Assembly: GCA_938023075.1 (NCBI GenBank)
Contig: CALHDG010000084.1
Span: 1 to 51,519 of the forward strand
Length of the DNA stretch: 51,519 bases
Direction of reading: 5' to 3'
From: an uncultured Chitinophagales bacterium
Lineage (GTDB): Bacteria > Bacteroidota > Bacteroidia > Chitinophagales > JAHDHT01
Shown here: positions 17,853 to 26,872 of the stretch, one piece after another
Layout of the letters: every line of letters starts with the position of its first letter
How positions within the stretch are numbered: position 1 is the stretch's first letter
Notes under the pieces: generated by a model
What the model was told of the DNA's origin: nothing
The model's database searches: none
What the model saw: the letters and a program-made list of their open reading frames with translations, nothing else
Translations under genes and position numbers: made by a program

Positions 17853-18335
17853 ATGGATATGCTTACGAATCAAATTAAACAAACCATAGACCAATGTGTG
17901 CTTTGTTGGTTAGCCAGCAGTTCGGCAGAGAATATGCCAAACGTTTCACCGAAAGAAATATTTACACACTTTAATCAGCAAATTATTATTGCTAACATTG
18001 CCTCACCACAAACCGTTAAAAACATATTGCAAAACCAACAAGTATGTCTAAGTATTGTACAAATTTTTATTCAAAAGGGCTATCAAATAAAAGGCAAGGC
18101 AAATATAATAGATGCTACAAACGAAGGCTTTAAAACCAAAGAAGAAAAGTTGTTGAAAATGACTGGTGATAAATTTCCTTTTTCTACCATAACCGTTATA
18201 CAGCCAGAAAGCATTAAAGAAATTTGGGCACCAAGTTATTTGCTATATCCTGATACTACAACCGAAGCGGCACAAATTAAAAATGCCGAAAAATCTTATA
18301 TGAAAATCTTGAAAAATTTAAAATTAAATAAATAA
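17853..18335 (+). CDS. Pyridoxamine 5'-phosphate oxidase-like FMN-binding protein
   Basis: A 160-residue protein. The ATG at 17853 is preferred because an earlier in-frame start (17817) would lie inside the upstream gene. The N-terminus DQCVLCWLASSSAENMPNVSPKEIF is the split-barrel flavin-binding start (the cysteine and SP motif are typical), and the chain ends soon after the barrel. PNPOx-fold proteins of this size bind FMN, F420 or haem and often act as small reductases. No substrate can be named. It sits directly behind the YceI gene. Confidence 0.72.
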   Translation: MDMLTNQIKQTIDQCVLCWLASSSAENMPNVSPKEIFTHFNQQIIIANIASPQTVKNILQNQQVCLSIVQIFIQKGYQIKGKANIIDATNEGFKTKEEKLLKMTGDKFPFSTITVIQPESIKEIWAPSYLLYPDTTTEAAQIKNAEKSYMKILKNLKLNK

Positions 18336-18374
18336 AAATATATTGCAAAACCATACAATAAAATTATAATTCAC

Positions 18375-18382
18375 TAAATTTG
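18375..18382 (+). promoter_or_regulatory. Promoter -7 element of the first DUF4190 lipoprotein gene
   Basis: TAAATTTG, an exact TAnnTTTG match, 34 bp before the ATG at 18417. Confidence 0.5.
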
Positions 18383-18416
18383 AACCTAAGATTCACAAAA
18401 CTTTAAAAATAACACA

Positions 18417-19199
18417 ATGAATAAGTTATTACCTTTTTTATTAATTACCTTAATCTTTTTAAGTGCTTGTTCTTCTACCCAAAGCTTAACAAACTGTCCG
18501 CAATTTAATGGTCATAAAAAACACAAGCATCTTGTAAAAACATTTAATATAAAGAAAGATAAACGTAACAAAAGCAAAAAAACACAGGCTGAAAAAGTTA
18601 GCCAAAAAGTAGTTAAAAGAGCACAAAAGCAAACCAAAAAAATTGATAAGTTAAGCCAAAAAGTAATTAAGCAATTAACAAAAAGAAACCTGCTAGCTAA
18701 GCTTGAAGATTTACCAAAAAATCAAGTTGAAGAATTATATGAATCAATAAATAAAATAACCAATAAAACGAATATTGTTAAAGAGCAGCCTTTAGCACCG
18801 GCTCTTCGTAATGAAAGCATTATTGAACCTATCGCAAGTTTATCAAAAACGCAACAATTAAGCCATAAAGATATTAGTAAGCCTAACTTATTGAAGCGGA
18901 AAAACAAAAAACAAATTAAAAAAACAAAGGCAAAACTATTTCACGAAGATGGCTTTGTTAAAACCCATGGGCTTGCTATTGCTGCTTTAGTATGTGGAAT
19001 ATTAGGTCTTATACTCTCTGCTGTTCCATTTGGTATTTTAGCCATTATTTTTGGGGCAATTAGTAAACGGAAAATATTAGAACAACCCAACCGTTGGGAT
19101 GGTAAAGGAATGGCTCAATCAGGTTTAATTATGGGCATTGTAAGTGTAGCATTAACAGCATTACTTATTATGTTAGGATTGGCGATAGCTGTTTTATAA
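18417..19199 (+). CDS. DUF4190-type membrane lipoprotein, first of a tandem pair
   Basis: A 260-residue protein. The N-terminus is a lipoprotein signal with lipobox LSAC (Cys18). A strongly basic stretch follows (KDKRNKSKKTQAEKVSQK) and then a predicted coiled coil to about residue 110. The C-terminal 80 residues match DUF4190: two hydrophobic helices (GLAIAALVCGILGLILSAV and AQSGLIMGIVSVALTALLI) around the loop FGAISKRKILEQP with GKGMA. It therefore seems anchored at both ends, by lipid and by helices. Function unknown. Its tandem paralog starts 35 bp downstream, with the same architecture. Confidence 0.8.
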   Translation: MNKLLPFLLITLIFLSACSSTQSLTNCPQFNGHKKHKHLVKTFNIKKDKRNKSKKTQAEKVSQKVVKRAQKQTKKIDKLSQKVIKQLTKRNLLAKLEDLPKNQVEELYESINKITNKTNIVKEQPLAPALRNESIIEPIASLSKTQQLSHKDISKPNLLKRKNKKQIKKTKAKLFHEDGFVKTHGLAIAALVCGILGLILSAVPFGILAIIFGAISKRKILEQPNRWDGKGMAQSGLIMGIVSVALTALLIMLGLAIAVL

Positions 19200-19233
19200 T
19201 TAAAAATATTAGCTTACGATTTAAAATAAAAAA

Positions 19234-20028
19234 ATGAGAAGATCATTATCATTTTTATTTATCATCTTAATCTTTTTAAGTGGATGTTCTTCAACAAAAT
19301 CACTTACTAGTTGTGCTAAATTTAAAGGACATCCATCAAACAAACATCTTACGAAATCATTTAGCAAAAAGAAGAATAAGCGCAATAAGAATAACAAAAA
19401 TCAAGTAGAGAAAATAGCCGAAAAAATTGCCGCAAAAGAACATAAGCAAACAAAGCGAATAAATAAAATAAGCCAAAAAGTAATTAAGCAATTAGAGAAA
19501 AGAAACGTGGAGGCAGCACTAGCAGAAATGCCGCAAAACCGGATTAATAAGTTAAGTGAAGTATTTAGTAGTTTAGAAATGAAGCCAACTGTTGCAAAAG
19601 AACAATCAATTTTAGCATGCACATCTAACCAACAACAGATAAAGGCTATTGAGCCAATTGGTCAACATAAAAATATTGACAAATTAGCCGAGCTTGGCTT
19701 ACACAATTACCCAAAACACCCAAACACAGAAAGCATTTATAAAAAGCAAGCACAAGAAACAAATTTAACTTTACCTAAACCCCATGGTTTCGCCATCGCT
19801 TCTTTAATAGGTGGCATATTGAGTATACTCATCTCGTTTATACCTCCATTTTCTTTGGTACCTGCAGTATTGGCAATTATTTTTGGAGCAATAGGCATTC
19901 GAAGAATATCGGAAGACCCTAAAACGTGGCGTGGAAAAGGAATGGCAATTGCCGGTATTATTATGGGTTCATTATTAATTGTATTGACACTAGCCGCTGT
20001 TCTTTTAATTTTAGCATTCGTACTTTAG
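19234..20028 (+). CDS. DUF4190-type membrane lipoprotein, second of a tandem pair
   Basis: A 264-residue protein and close paralog of the preceding gene. It has lipobox LSGC (Cys18), the shared block CAKFKGHPSNKHLTKSF, the basic run KKNKRNKNNKNQ and the same KISQKVIKQL helix. The C-terminal DUF4190 hairpin is HGFAIASLIGGILSILIS, FGAIGIRRISEDP and GKGMAIAGIIMGSLLIVL. Sequence between the domains has diverged. The pair looks like a local duplication; both copies are intact. Confidence 0.8.
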   Translation: MRRSLSFLFIILIFLSGCSSTKSLTSCAKFKGHPSNKHLTKSFSKKKNKRNKNNKNQVEKIAEKIAAKEHKQTKRINKISQKVIKQLEKRNVEAALAEMPQNRINKLSEVFSSLEMKPTVAKEQSILACTSNQQQIKAIEPIGQHKNIDKLAELGLHNYPKHPNTESIYKKQAQETNLTLPKPHGFAIASLIGGILSILISFIPPFSLVPAVLAIIFGAIGIRRISEDPKTWRGKGMAIAGIIMGSLLIVLTLAAVLLILAFVL

Positions 20029-20069
20029 CTAAATTTTATTTTCAAACTATAACCACTGTGCCAAACCTT

Positions 20070-20315
20070 TTATAATACAATAACTATTTCTTTGCCATTT
20101 TGGTAATAGCTTTTTACGGCACTTAAATTGTAAACGGTATTATCTACTGTAAAAAATTGATCGCTGAAACGTACGTTTTTAACTGAGTACTTCTTTTCTT
20201 GTTGATTCAATTGTACCCTAATCTGTTCAATACTATTTTGCTGAATAGATTTTTTTAAGTTGTCACTTATTTCATAACCACTAGAACAACTAATGAAGGT
20301 GGCAACAATAAGCAA
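20070..20315 (-). CDS. Small putative lipoprotein
   Basis: About 81 residues with a lipobox-like ATFISC|SS (Cys10 from the TTG at 20315). The in-frame codons upstream (KINQLKNYAL) would lengthen the signal peptide to a normal size but contain no ATG before a stop, so the true start is unsure (TTG or ATA). The mature part is short and mixed (NQQEKKYSVKNVRF, then VYNLSAVKSYYQNGKEIVIVL) with no recognised domain. It converges on the DUF4190 pair, with 41 bp between the stops. Confidence 0.5.
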   Translation of the reverse strand: MLIVATFISCSSGYEISDNLKKSIQQNSIEQIRVQLNQQEKKYSVKNVRFSDQFFTVDNTVYNLSAVKSYYQNGKEIVIVL

Positions 20316-20436
20316 AAGTGCATAGTTTTTAAGCTGATTTATTTTTCAAAATTTATTGATTGTATGATGCTGCAAAGATAAATAAATTAGCAATAGCTTA
20401 CCTTCATTTTAAAATTATGTGTGCTAACCAATCGAT

Positions 20437-20692
20437 TTACCATCGCAAAATTAGAGGAGTCCGGATGATGCACCCTTTTTGAATGGGTTGATAAGCCTCC
20501 CTTCCTTTTAAAGGGTTTAACCACACTAAATTTTTAGTCTGCATTTTTATCTGCTGTAATGCCTTATGTAAATTGTTGGATTCACCGGTATCTAATCCAT
20601 CACTCAATACAATTGTTAAGGTTTTGCCCTGAAAAATACGTAAATAGCAAAAAGTTAAGTAGTCAAAGGATAGAAACTGCTTTCCTCTTTAG
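20437..20692 (-). pseudogene. Remnant of a VWA/CoxE-type gene
   Basis: A minus-strand frame of about 83 codons, open between stops but with no start, reads as a middle piece of a CoxE/VWA protein: RIFQGKTLTIVLSDGLDTGE (the VWA beta strand and DG), then KNLVWLNPLKGREAYQPIQKG, a family hallmark. After that glycine the homology ends abruptly in unrelated residues and a stop. The N-terminal metal-site part (DxSxS) and the C-terminus are missing. This is a decayed gene, not a functional one. Confidence 0.7.
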
Positions 20693-20707
20693 TATAGCGT
20701 ACCAAAT

Positions 20708-20945
20708 AAAAAAAACTGCCGGTAAACCGGCAGCCTTTCCGTGTGAAACGAAAACCCTTATCCTTATTTTCATTTCAAGAATTTACTCTTATAAAATTGT
20801 GATAAAGTTTTGGGGCTTCATCAGTTTTTAGGAATCTTTCGAACTCATTTAGTCCGAATGTTTCCTTAGCTTAGGTAATTGAATGTATTTAGTTATGAAA
20901 CATTTTTTAGCCAGATTTTAAATACAATTACTGTATAACTTAACA
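20708..20945 (-). ncRNA. Candidate structured small RNA with promoter and terminator
   Basis: On the minus strand a promoter fits the Bacteroidota form: TTTG (20980-20983), 20-base spacer, GATCTTTG (20952-20959). About 240 bases later an intrinsic terminator follows: stem CTGCCGGT/ACCGGCAG (20716-20733) then eight U (20708-20715). Between them lie a helix GTAATTG/CAATTAC extended by TATTT/AAATA (20875-20890 with 20930-20941), a 16-bp stem with two A-A mismatches (20830-20845 with 20851-20866) and a small TTTTCG/CGGAAA hairpin (20736-20754). No ORF fits. I could not assign a family; 6S-like RNA was considered, but no conserved bubble was verified. Confidence 0.55.
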
Positions 20946-21111
20946 ACAATACAAAGATCGTTTACACCGGTAACTCAATCAAATACAAAAAAGCATACTT
21001 ATCCTTATTTTTTGTACTATCTTTAGGCAAGATTTAATTACAAAAGCTATTTAAAACATTGATAATCAGCGTATTGTTTTTCGTTCCCTTATCACGATTA
21101 ATAACCGTTAA

Positions 21112-22551
21112 ATGAGAAGAAATCTATTTAATTATCTGGAAAAATTAAATGAACAAGATTTAGCCAGATTAGACCAATATTTGAAAAGCCCGTTTTTTTC
21201 CGTGACCAATAAAAAACGGGTGATTACTTTATATAAATATTTAAAGCGCTATCACCCCAACTATCATGATAATCCTAAAACCGACAATGAAGTAATCGCT
21301 CAAAAATTGGAGTTTCAAAACGTGGGTAATTTGAGAACCAATTTGTTAGATGCCGTTAGCCATTATCTACAATTAAAAGGTTTAGAAAGAAACCAAACTA
21401 TTCAAACATTTTTACTTGCCGATACTTTAGATCATTTAAAAATTAGTGAATTTGAGCGATTTACCAAAAAAGCCATACAAAAAATAGATGAAAAATCTGC
21501 AAAAGACGCTACTGCTTATTTTTTAAAATATCAACTACTACTGCTGTTGTATATGAGCAAAGGGGTGAAAAAAGTAGGCGACCGGGATACGTTTTTAAAG
21601 GATGCTATTAATGCCTTAAATAGTTATTTTGTGTTTGATAGCTTAAAGGCATTAAACGCCTTTAAAGAAAATGCAAGACATAATTTAAATGCCAATTTTT
21701 TTGATGAACTCAATAAAATATTAAAAAAATATATTAACCATTGTGACATAGATGACCCGAACATTAAAATTTATGCACTAATTAATAAAGGCTTTAAAAT
21801 AACCCAAATAAAAAAACTACAAAAAATGTACTTTAAACTGAAACGCCTTACTTTGGATAATTGGGAAAGATTAACTTCTGAAACGCAAAATGAGGTATAT
21901 ATTCCTTTAGTAAACTTTGCTACAACTTTAAAAAACCACTGTTGCCAAAATTTTAAACACGAATTGTTTAGTTTACGTAAGTTTGGTATAAAACAGCATA
22001 TACATTTAATTTATGGACAAATTGATAGTGCAACGTTTTATCGTGTAGTAACCAGCGCATGTGATGTTAATGCTTTCGATTGGTGCGATAAATTTATGTC
22101 AGAAAACCAGACACATTTATCTAACATAGAACGACACGATATTTTACGGATAAGCAAAGCATATTTTAATTTATCGAAAAAACAGTATGATGATGCTTTA
22201 ATGAATTTATTACAAGCCGACTCGTTAAATACTACCTTAAATACGCCTTTTAAGGTAGTGGCAAGAATAATTGAGCTTAAATGCATGTATTTTATTAATG
22301 ATTACGACCGGTTTGAAAATAGCCATCGTAGAGTTAACCAGTTTTTAAATAATCAAAACGAATTAAATGAAACAACTATTGAAAGATTAAAATTATTTAT
22401 CAAAATAACGGTAAAGCTATTTAAGGTAAAAAATCAACAAGTGAGCCATCAAAGCAAATTGCTGACAGAACTTGAGGATTTAATAAATAAGGCTGTTCGG
22501 TTATATGAAAAGCCATGGTTACTTGAACAATTTTCAAAATATAAAATTTAG
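21112..22551 (+). CDS. Large helical protein of unknown function
   Basis: A 479-residue soluble protein, not recognised. It is almost entirely alpha-helical, rich in Leu, Lys and Asn, and shows a loose repeat pattern reminiscent of HEAT or TPR solenoids. The N-terminus MRRNLFNYLEKLNEQDLARL, followed by YLKSPFFSVTNKKRV, looks like a conserved cap; similar starts occur in multi-copy hypothetical proteins of Bacteroidota, by my recollection. There is no signal peptide, membrane segment or catalytic motif. A -7-like TATCTTTA lies at 21018-21025. It faces the following secreted protein gene (stops 36 bp apart). Confidence 0.75.
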   Translation: MRRNLFNYLEKLNEQDLARLDQYLKSPFFSVTNKKRVITLYKYLKRYHPNYHDNPKTDNEVIAQKLEFQNVGNLRTNLLDAVSHYLQLKGLERNQTIQTFLLADTLDHLKISEFERFTKKAIQKIDEKSAKDATAYFLKYQLLLLLYMSKGVKKVGDRDTFLKDAINALNSYFVFDSLKALNAFKENARHNLNANFFDELNKILKKYINHCDIDDPNIKIYALINKGFKITQIKKLQKMYFKLKRLTLDNWERLTSETQNEVYIPLVNFATTLKNHCCQNFKHELFSLRKFGIKQHIHLIYGQIDSATFYRVVTSACDVNAFDWCDKFMSENQTHLSNIERHDILRISKAYFNLSKKQYDDALMNLLQADSLNTTLNTPFKVVARIIELKCMYFINDYDRFENSHRRVNQFLNNQNELNETTIERLKLFIKITVKLFKVKNQQVSHQSKLLTELEDLINKAVRLYEKPWLLEQFSKYKI

Positions 22552-22587
22552 CCTGAGTTATGCTAATGATAAGCATCACGACAAATA

Positions 22588-23499
22588 CTATTCAATAATT
22601 AGCTTGTTGCTATATTGTATTTGTTTCAATTGATTGAACACGCTTATATTATAAATACCTTCACTTAACTGAGCTACATTAATGGCTTTTTGTGCAATCC
22701 ATTTTTCGCTTAGCACTATTTGACCATTGATAGTATATATTTGCACATCATAATTTTTTGCGTTATTCTGTAAACTACCTAAATGAATATAAACTATATC
22801 TTTAGCAGGATTCGGAAAACTATACATTAAGTTATCAGCTACTATTTTAGATGAAAAGGCTGATTCAGATGGAATATATTTTTGATAATCTTCTAACTCT
22901 ATCAATACAGTTTCGGTGTAGTTTGCTGCACAATAGTCGAAAAACATATAGTTACTTGTTTTAAAGCTGATATTCTTAAGCTCAATAGTAAATCCTATCT
23001 CATTGGTAAAATCTTCGTCACCTCTGTAGAAAGCTATCGATCTTTCTAAAACATTTTCAACGATTAAACTAGATCGGTCATCAATTAAAAAGGGGCTATA
23101 AGCTGCATTTTGATTATAGGTGTAGGTTACCTCATACCAATCGCCATTTTGGATTATGGCAAAATCATCCGTAATATAATTGTCATTTAAGTAATCAAAG
23201 TTTTCAAAATCAATGGGCTGCCCTTCATTATAATTGGTGATTTTAAAAGAATAGTTGAGTTGACTAACAGAAACAGCAGTACCCCATCTATTTTCTATAC
23301 CTACAATAAAAAGTGGAGCAGCAGCAGTTGCTAAACCTGTGTTTGGCTCTATAGCAATTTGGTTTTCTAACAGTAAGGTGGTTGAATATGCGCTGTAGCA
23401 GCTGCTTACTGGTATAGGAATTTGGTTTCTTTGCGCAGTAGTTGATAAACTAAATAATAAAAGTACTCCCCATAAAACGTTTTTTTGTAAAGATTTCAT
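22588..23499 (-). CDS. Secreted protein with type IX sorting domain
   Basis: A 303-residue exported protein. The signal peptide ends near STTAQ (about residue 23). The central part (residues of about 35-215) is beta-rich with no recognised family; it includes phrases such as TNYNEGQPIDFENFDYL and a single CAAN. The last 75 residues form a type A C-terminal domain: YSFPNPAKDIVYIHL, then VQIYTINGQIVLSEKW, then LSEGIYNISVFN, ending in NKLIIE. This tail directs the protein through the type IX secretion system to the cell surface. Function of the cargo unknown. Confidence 0.88.
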   Translation of the reverse strand: MKSLQKNVLWGVLLLFSLSTTAQRNQIPIPVSSCYSAYSTTLLLENQIAIEPNTGLATAAAPLFIVGIENRWGTAVSVSQLNYSFKITNYNEGQPIDFENFDYLNDNYITDDFAIIQNGDWYEVTYTYNQNAAYSPFLIDDRSSLIVENVLERSIAFYRGDEDFTNEIGFTIELKNISFKTSNYMFFDYCAANYTETVLIELEDYQKYIPSESAFSSKIVADNLMYSFPNPAKDIVYIHLGSLQNNAKNYDVQIYTINGQIVLSEKWIAQKAINVAQLSEGIYNISVFNQLKQIQYSNKLIIE

Positions 23500-23766
23500 T
23501 TCACTAAATTTTATTGAATTTCAATATTAGTCCAAATTCTACTAAATGGGAATTACAAAAAATAGCCTTAGTAATGATTTTTCTGAAGTGTTTTAATCAG
23601 AAAATGAATAGAAAACACATCTAAAAGTTTGACTATCAATTAATTGAAAAAAAACTAAAAGTCGATTTTGTAACGAATTTTTGATGAAAAGATCGCTATA
23701 AACAATATAAGATCGTCTGATACGTGTCAATTTGGTATAATTAAATTAATGAATATTACACTTTAG

Positions 23767-23944
23767 GAATGATGAGAAAGGAAATTGACCATTTATGATA
23801 AAGCAATTTTTTGACTGACTACTTAGTCAAGCTAATTCTGTCGGTTAATTTGGCAAAATTAGAACGATTACTTCATTGGAGAACATCAACCATAGTTCTA
23901 ATGCTATGCTTGATAAGCTCCGCCTCGTACCCCTCTAAATTTTA
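23767..23944. repeat. Dispersed intergenic repeat (family 3), intact form
   Basis: Two blocks of this stretch recur near 49.3-49.8 kb. Block 1 (about 23767-23815) has GAATGATGAGAAA and AAATTGACCATTTATGATAA. Block 2 (about 23824-23944) has AGTCAAGCTAATTCTGTCGG and TTGGAGAACA. At 49 kb the blocks come in the opposite order and block 1 is split by a mobile element. The rest of the gene-free span 23500-24108 shows no other recognised structure. Confidence 0.6.
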
Positions 23945-24108
23945 CTTAAGATCGAGTTCGGAATAAGTGAGTAAATTTAGAATTAGATTTTTTGTTTTGA
24001 CGATAAAAAAAAATGAGCGTTTATCGAGATAAATAATGTTTTTTTGAAGAAGTAAAAAGTAAAAATGGCATTATAAAATGCGAAGTAATTAAGTACACGT
24101 TCCTTAAC

Positions 24109-25506
24109 TTAGTCTGCTATACTAACTTCATCTCTACCAATAATAATTGGCGAAACATCACCAAAACGATCTTTATCTACAGGTCCATTTTCTAAGCGTA
24201 AAACCCCACGTGGGCAAACTGCCGAACAAATACCGCAACCTACGCAACTGGCACGAACAATATTTTGCCCACGTTGTGCATACCAACGTACATCAATACC
24301 CATTTCGCAATACGTACTACAATTTCCGCACGAAATACATTGTCCACCATTAGTGGTAATTCTAAAACGACTAAAAAAGCGCTGTTGTAAACCTAAAATG
24401 GCTGCCATAGGGCAACCGAATCTGCACCAAACCCGGCTACCTAAAATTGGGTAAAAACCAACACCAATTACACCAGAAAATATGGCACCGATAGCAAAAC
24501 CATACCAGGACCGTAAACTATAGGTATTTAAAAACCATACTTGGGCATTGCCAGTAAAGTAGGTGTACAAAACCAAAGCGGTAGTTAACAAAATAAAGAT
24601 AAGCACACTATAAATTAACCAACGTTCAATTTTCCAAGCGGTTAACGATTTATCAGACAAATGCCGAAAGGGATCTCCAGCAGTTTCAGCTAAACCACCA
24701 CAACCGCAAACCCAACTACAATACCAACGCTTTCCAAAAAAATAAGTTAACACCGGTGAAATGATTACAATCATAGCCACACCAAAAACCAACATAAACT
24801 TACCTAAGTTGCCACCGGATAGCATTGCATTTAAATGCCAGTCTTCAAAAAAATAATAATTGAGGGGCCACATATTTTTTAAGTCTTTAGCAAAGTAGGC
24901 TTTATCACTATTTAAACCTTCTAACAATTCGGGGATTAAAAAGGCAAACCCTAATTGGAAAAACATAACCGATAGCGTACGAATAATTTGATATTTGTTG
25001 TGCCGGTATTTCCAAATAAATTTTACTCCAAAAACCAAAATAGCTAGGGTGTACAGTGTACCATAAACAAACCATTGGCTGGCAGCTTTACCTTTTAAAG
25101 CAAAACTCAAAGGATCAAATAATTGTACCAAACCCGTGTTACCGGCTTCATTAAAACCCAACAAGCCTTCGTAAAAATATAACAGCACATAAAAGCCGGT
25201 AATAATAATGCCAGCTAGCCAAGCCCACAAACCTCTGTTGGTTAAACTGCTAAAATAATTTCCATTGTTTTTTACACCGGCAGGTAAATCTTTATACATT
25301 AACCTTGCATAACCAACCACACCAATTGCCATAAGCAATAATGATGGATACAACAAATGGGTAATATTAAATTGTTGACTAGCAGCCCAAGCCACAAAAA
25401 GGAACAAAAGACCTACGCCGCCAATAGCAGCAAAAACTTTTTGACCTACACTTAATTGTGGCGGATGTGGGTTAGCTAAAGATAATGAAGGATTTATTTG
25501 GCTCAT
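24109..25506 (-). CDS. NapH/NosR-like membrane polyferredoxin
   Basis: A 465-residue inner-membrane electron-transfer protein with about eight hydrophobic segments. Cysteine motifs in the membrane domain are RWYCSWVCGCGG and VWCRFGCPMAA, the CxxxCP-type pair of the NapH/NosR/RdxA family. The C-terminus is a two-cluster ferredoxin: CISCGNCSTYCEMG and CVGCGICSAVCPRG, each able to bind a [4Fe-4S] cluster. It lies 16 bp downstream of an FAD oxidoreductase gene and is surely in its operon. The likely job is passing electrons between the quinone pool or NAD(P)H and an unidentified acceptor; no terminal reductase gene is present in the window. Confidence 0.85.
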   Translation of the reverse strand: MSQINPSLSLANPHPPQLSVGQKVFAAIGGVGLLFLFVAWAASQQFNITHLLYPSLLLMAIGVVGYARLMYKDLPAGVKNNGNYFSSLTNRGLWAWLAGIIITGFYVLLYFYEGLLGFNEAGNTGLVQLFDPLSFALKGKAASQWFVYGTLYTLAILVFGVKFIWKYRHNKYQIIRTLSVMFFQLGFAFLIPELLEGLNSDKAYFAKDLKNMWPLNYYFFEDWHLNAMLSGGNLGKFMLVFGVAMIVIISPVLTYFFGKRWYCSWVCGCGGLAETAGDPFRHLSDKSLTAWKIERWLIYSVLIFILLTTALVLYTYFTGNAQVWFLNTYSLRSWYGFAIGAIFSGVIGVGFYPILGSRVWCRFGCPMAAILGLQQRFFSRFRITTNGGQCISCGNCSTYCEMGIDVRWYAQRGQNIVRASCVGCGICSAVCPRGVLRLENGPVDKDRFGDVSPIIIGRDEVSIAD

Positions 25507-25522
25507 TGCTTTTCTTTTAAAT

Positions 25523-26872
25523 TCAATTAGTGTTTCTTAGTAATTTAAACATATTAAAAATACCACGTCGTGCTTTGCTTTTTAATTGGGCTCCACTTTG
25601 CTGGTTGTATTGTTGAATAATGCCAGGTTCATATTGAACAAAAAATTCAGGATCAAAATTAGCCGCCGACAGGTTTTCTAAAACAGTTTCTATACTGGCT
25701 TTGTTGCGCAACCATTTATCAAAAAGATGATGTCGCATTCGTATACCTAAGGTGTTAATACCAATAAATGCTTTAGTCGTTTTATCATAAACCATATGTA
25801 CACATTTGTCGCCTTGCTCGTGTTCCCAATATAAGGAAGTTTCATTTTCTCGAAGTTGCGGCATAACCACACCATAGGTTTGATATTCAATATCTAAAAA
25901 TTTAGCGGAGTTGAACCAAGGTCCGGGCTTGTACGCTTGTCGTTTTCCGCAAATGTTTTGTGCTACTACTTCGCCATGCATTCTGCCCGTATACCAAACT
26001 TGTTCTATGGGGCGGCGCTTGGCTAAAGGTTCTCTAAACTCGGCACAATCTCCAATAGCATATACATCTTTTATATTAGTTTCAAAATAATGATTAATTA
26101 ATACTCCCCTATTGGTTTCTATATCAGATGCCTTTTTAATAAAATCGATATTGGGATGAACGCCTGCGGTAATGCCTACTAACTCGCACTCAATTTCTTC
26201 TCCGGTTTCTTTTACTTTAACCGCTTTTACCCGTCCGGTACCATCATCTAAAACATAATCTAAATTTACATTTAACCGTAAGTCGAAACCATGTAAACGT
26301 ATATGTTTATTAATGATGTCAGATTCTCCAGCAGGTAACACGTTGTTCCAAAAGCTGCTTTCTCTTACCAAAAAAGTAACCGGTATGTGGCGCGAGTGCA
26401 ACATTTCTGCTAATTCAATACCAATTAAACCGCCTCCTACAATTACAGCACGTTTACAGTTGAGGCTGTTTTGTTCCAGCAATTGCAAATCTTGATAGCT
26501 ATATAAACCTTGAACGCCATTTAAATCTTGCCCTTTCCAACCAAAAAAATTACTGGCTGAACCGGTCGCCAGAATTAAAACATCGTAATCAATCTGTTCT
26601 CCGTTTTTTGTAGTAAGTATTTTGTTAGCTGTGTCAATTTGCTCTATGAATGCCCGTTTTAATTGAATGTTATTTTTTTTCCAAAACCAATCTTCATAAG
26701 GTTTGGTTTCTTTAAAACGCATATGCCCCATATAAATATACATTAAGGCGGTGCGTGAATAAAAATGATCTGTTTCAGCTGAAATAACGGTAATGTTATG
26801 ATCGCTTAATTGACGAATGTGGCGTGCAGCTGTAATACCCGAAATGCCGTTTCCAATAATAGCGATTTTCAT
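25523..26872 (-). CDS. FAD/NAD(P)-dependent pyridine nucleotide-disulphide oxidoreductase
   Basis: A 449-residue flavoprotein. The FAD-binding Rossmann motif GNGISGITAARHI begins at residue 7, and the NAD(P) site is VIVGGGLIGIELAEML (about residues 142-157). ILATGSASN and NIKDVYAIGDCAEF (the GD motif binding FAD) follow. The family is the NirB N-terminal/rubredoxin reductase type. The 100-residue C-terminus is longer than in simple rubredoxin reductases and has no recognised domain. No redox-active CxxC disulphide is present, so it transfers electrons to another carrier, most simply the polyferredoxin encoded directly downstream. Confidence 0.87.
   Translation of the reverse strand: MKIAIIGNGISGITAARHIRQLSDHNITVISAETDHFYSRTALMYIYMGHMRFKETKPYEDWFWKKNNIQLKRAFIEQIDTANKILTTKNGEQIDYDVLILATGSASNFFGWKGQDLNGVQGLYSYQDLQLLEQNSLNCKRAVIVGGGLIGIELAEMLHSRHIPVTFLVRESSFWNNVLPAGESDIINKHIRLHGFDLRLNVNLDYVLDDGTGRVKAVKVKETGEEIECELVGITAGVHPNIDFIKKASDIETNRGVLINHYFETNIKDVYAIGDCAEFREPLAKRRPIEQVWYTGRMHGEVVAQNICGKRQAYKPGPWFNSAKFLDIEYQTYGVVMPQLRENETSLYWEHEQGDKCVHMVYDKTTKAFIGINTLGIRMRHHLFDKWLRNKASIETVLENLSAANFDPEFFVQYEPGIIQQYNQQSGAQLKSKARRGIFNMFKLLRNTN

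Noticed and set aside
20736-20750. parS-like half site CGTTTCACACGG on the minus strand
   Set aside because: It matches only one half of the palindrome and forms a small hairpin of the candidate RNA.
20559-20831. Plus-strand 90-residue ORF
   Set aside because: It is antisense to the VWA remnant and to the small-RNA locus and reads through the terminator stem.
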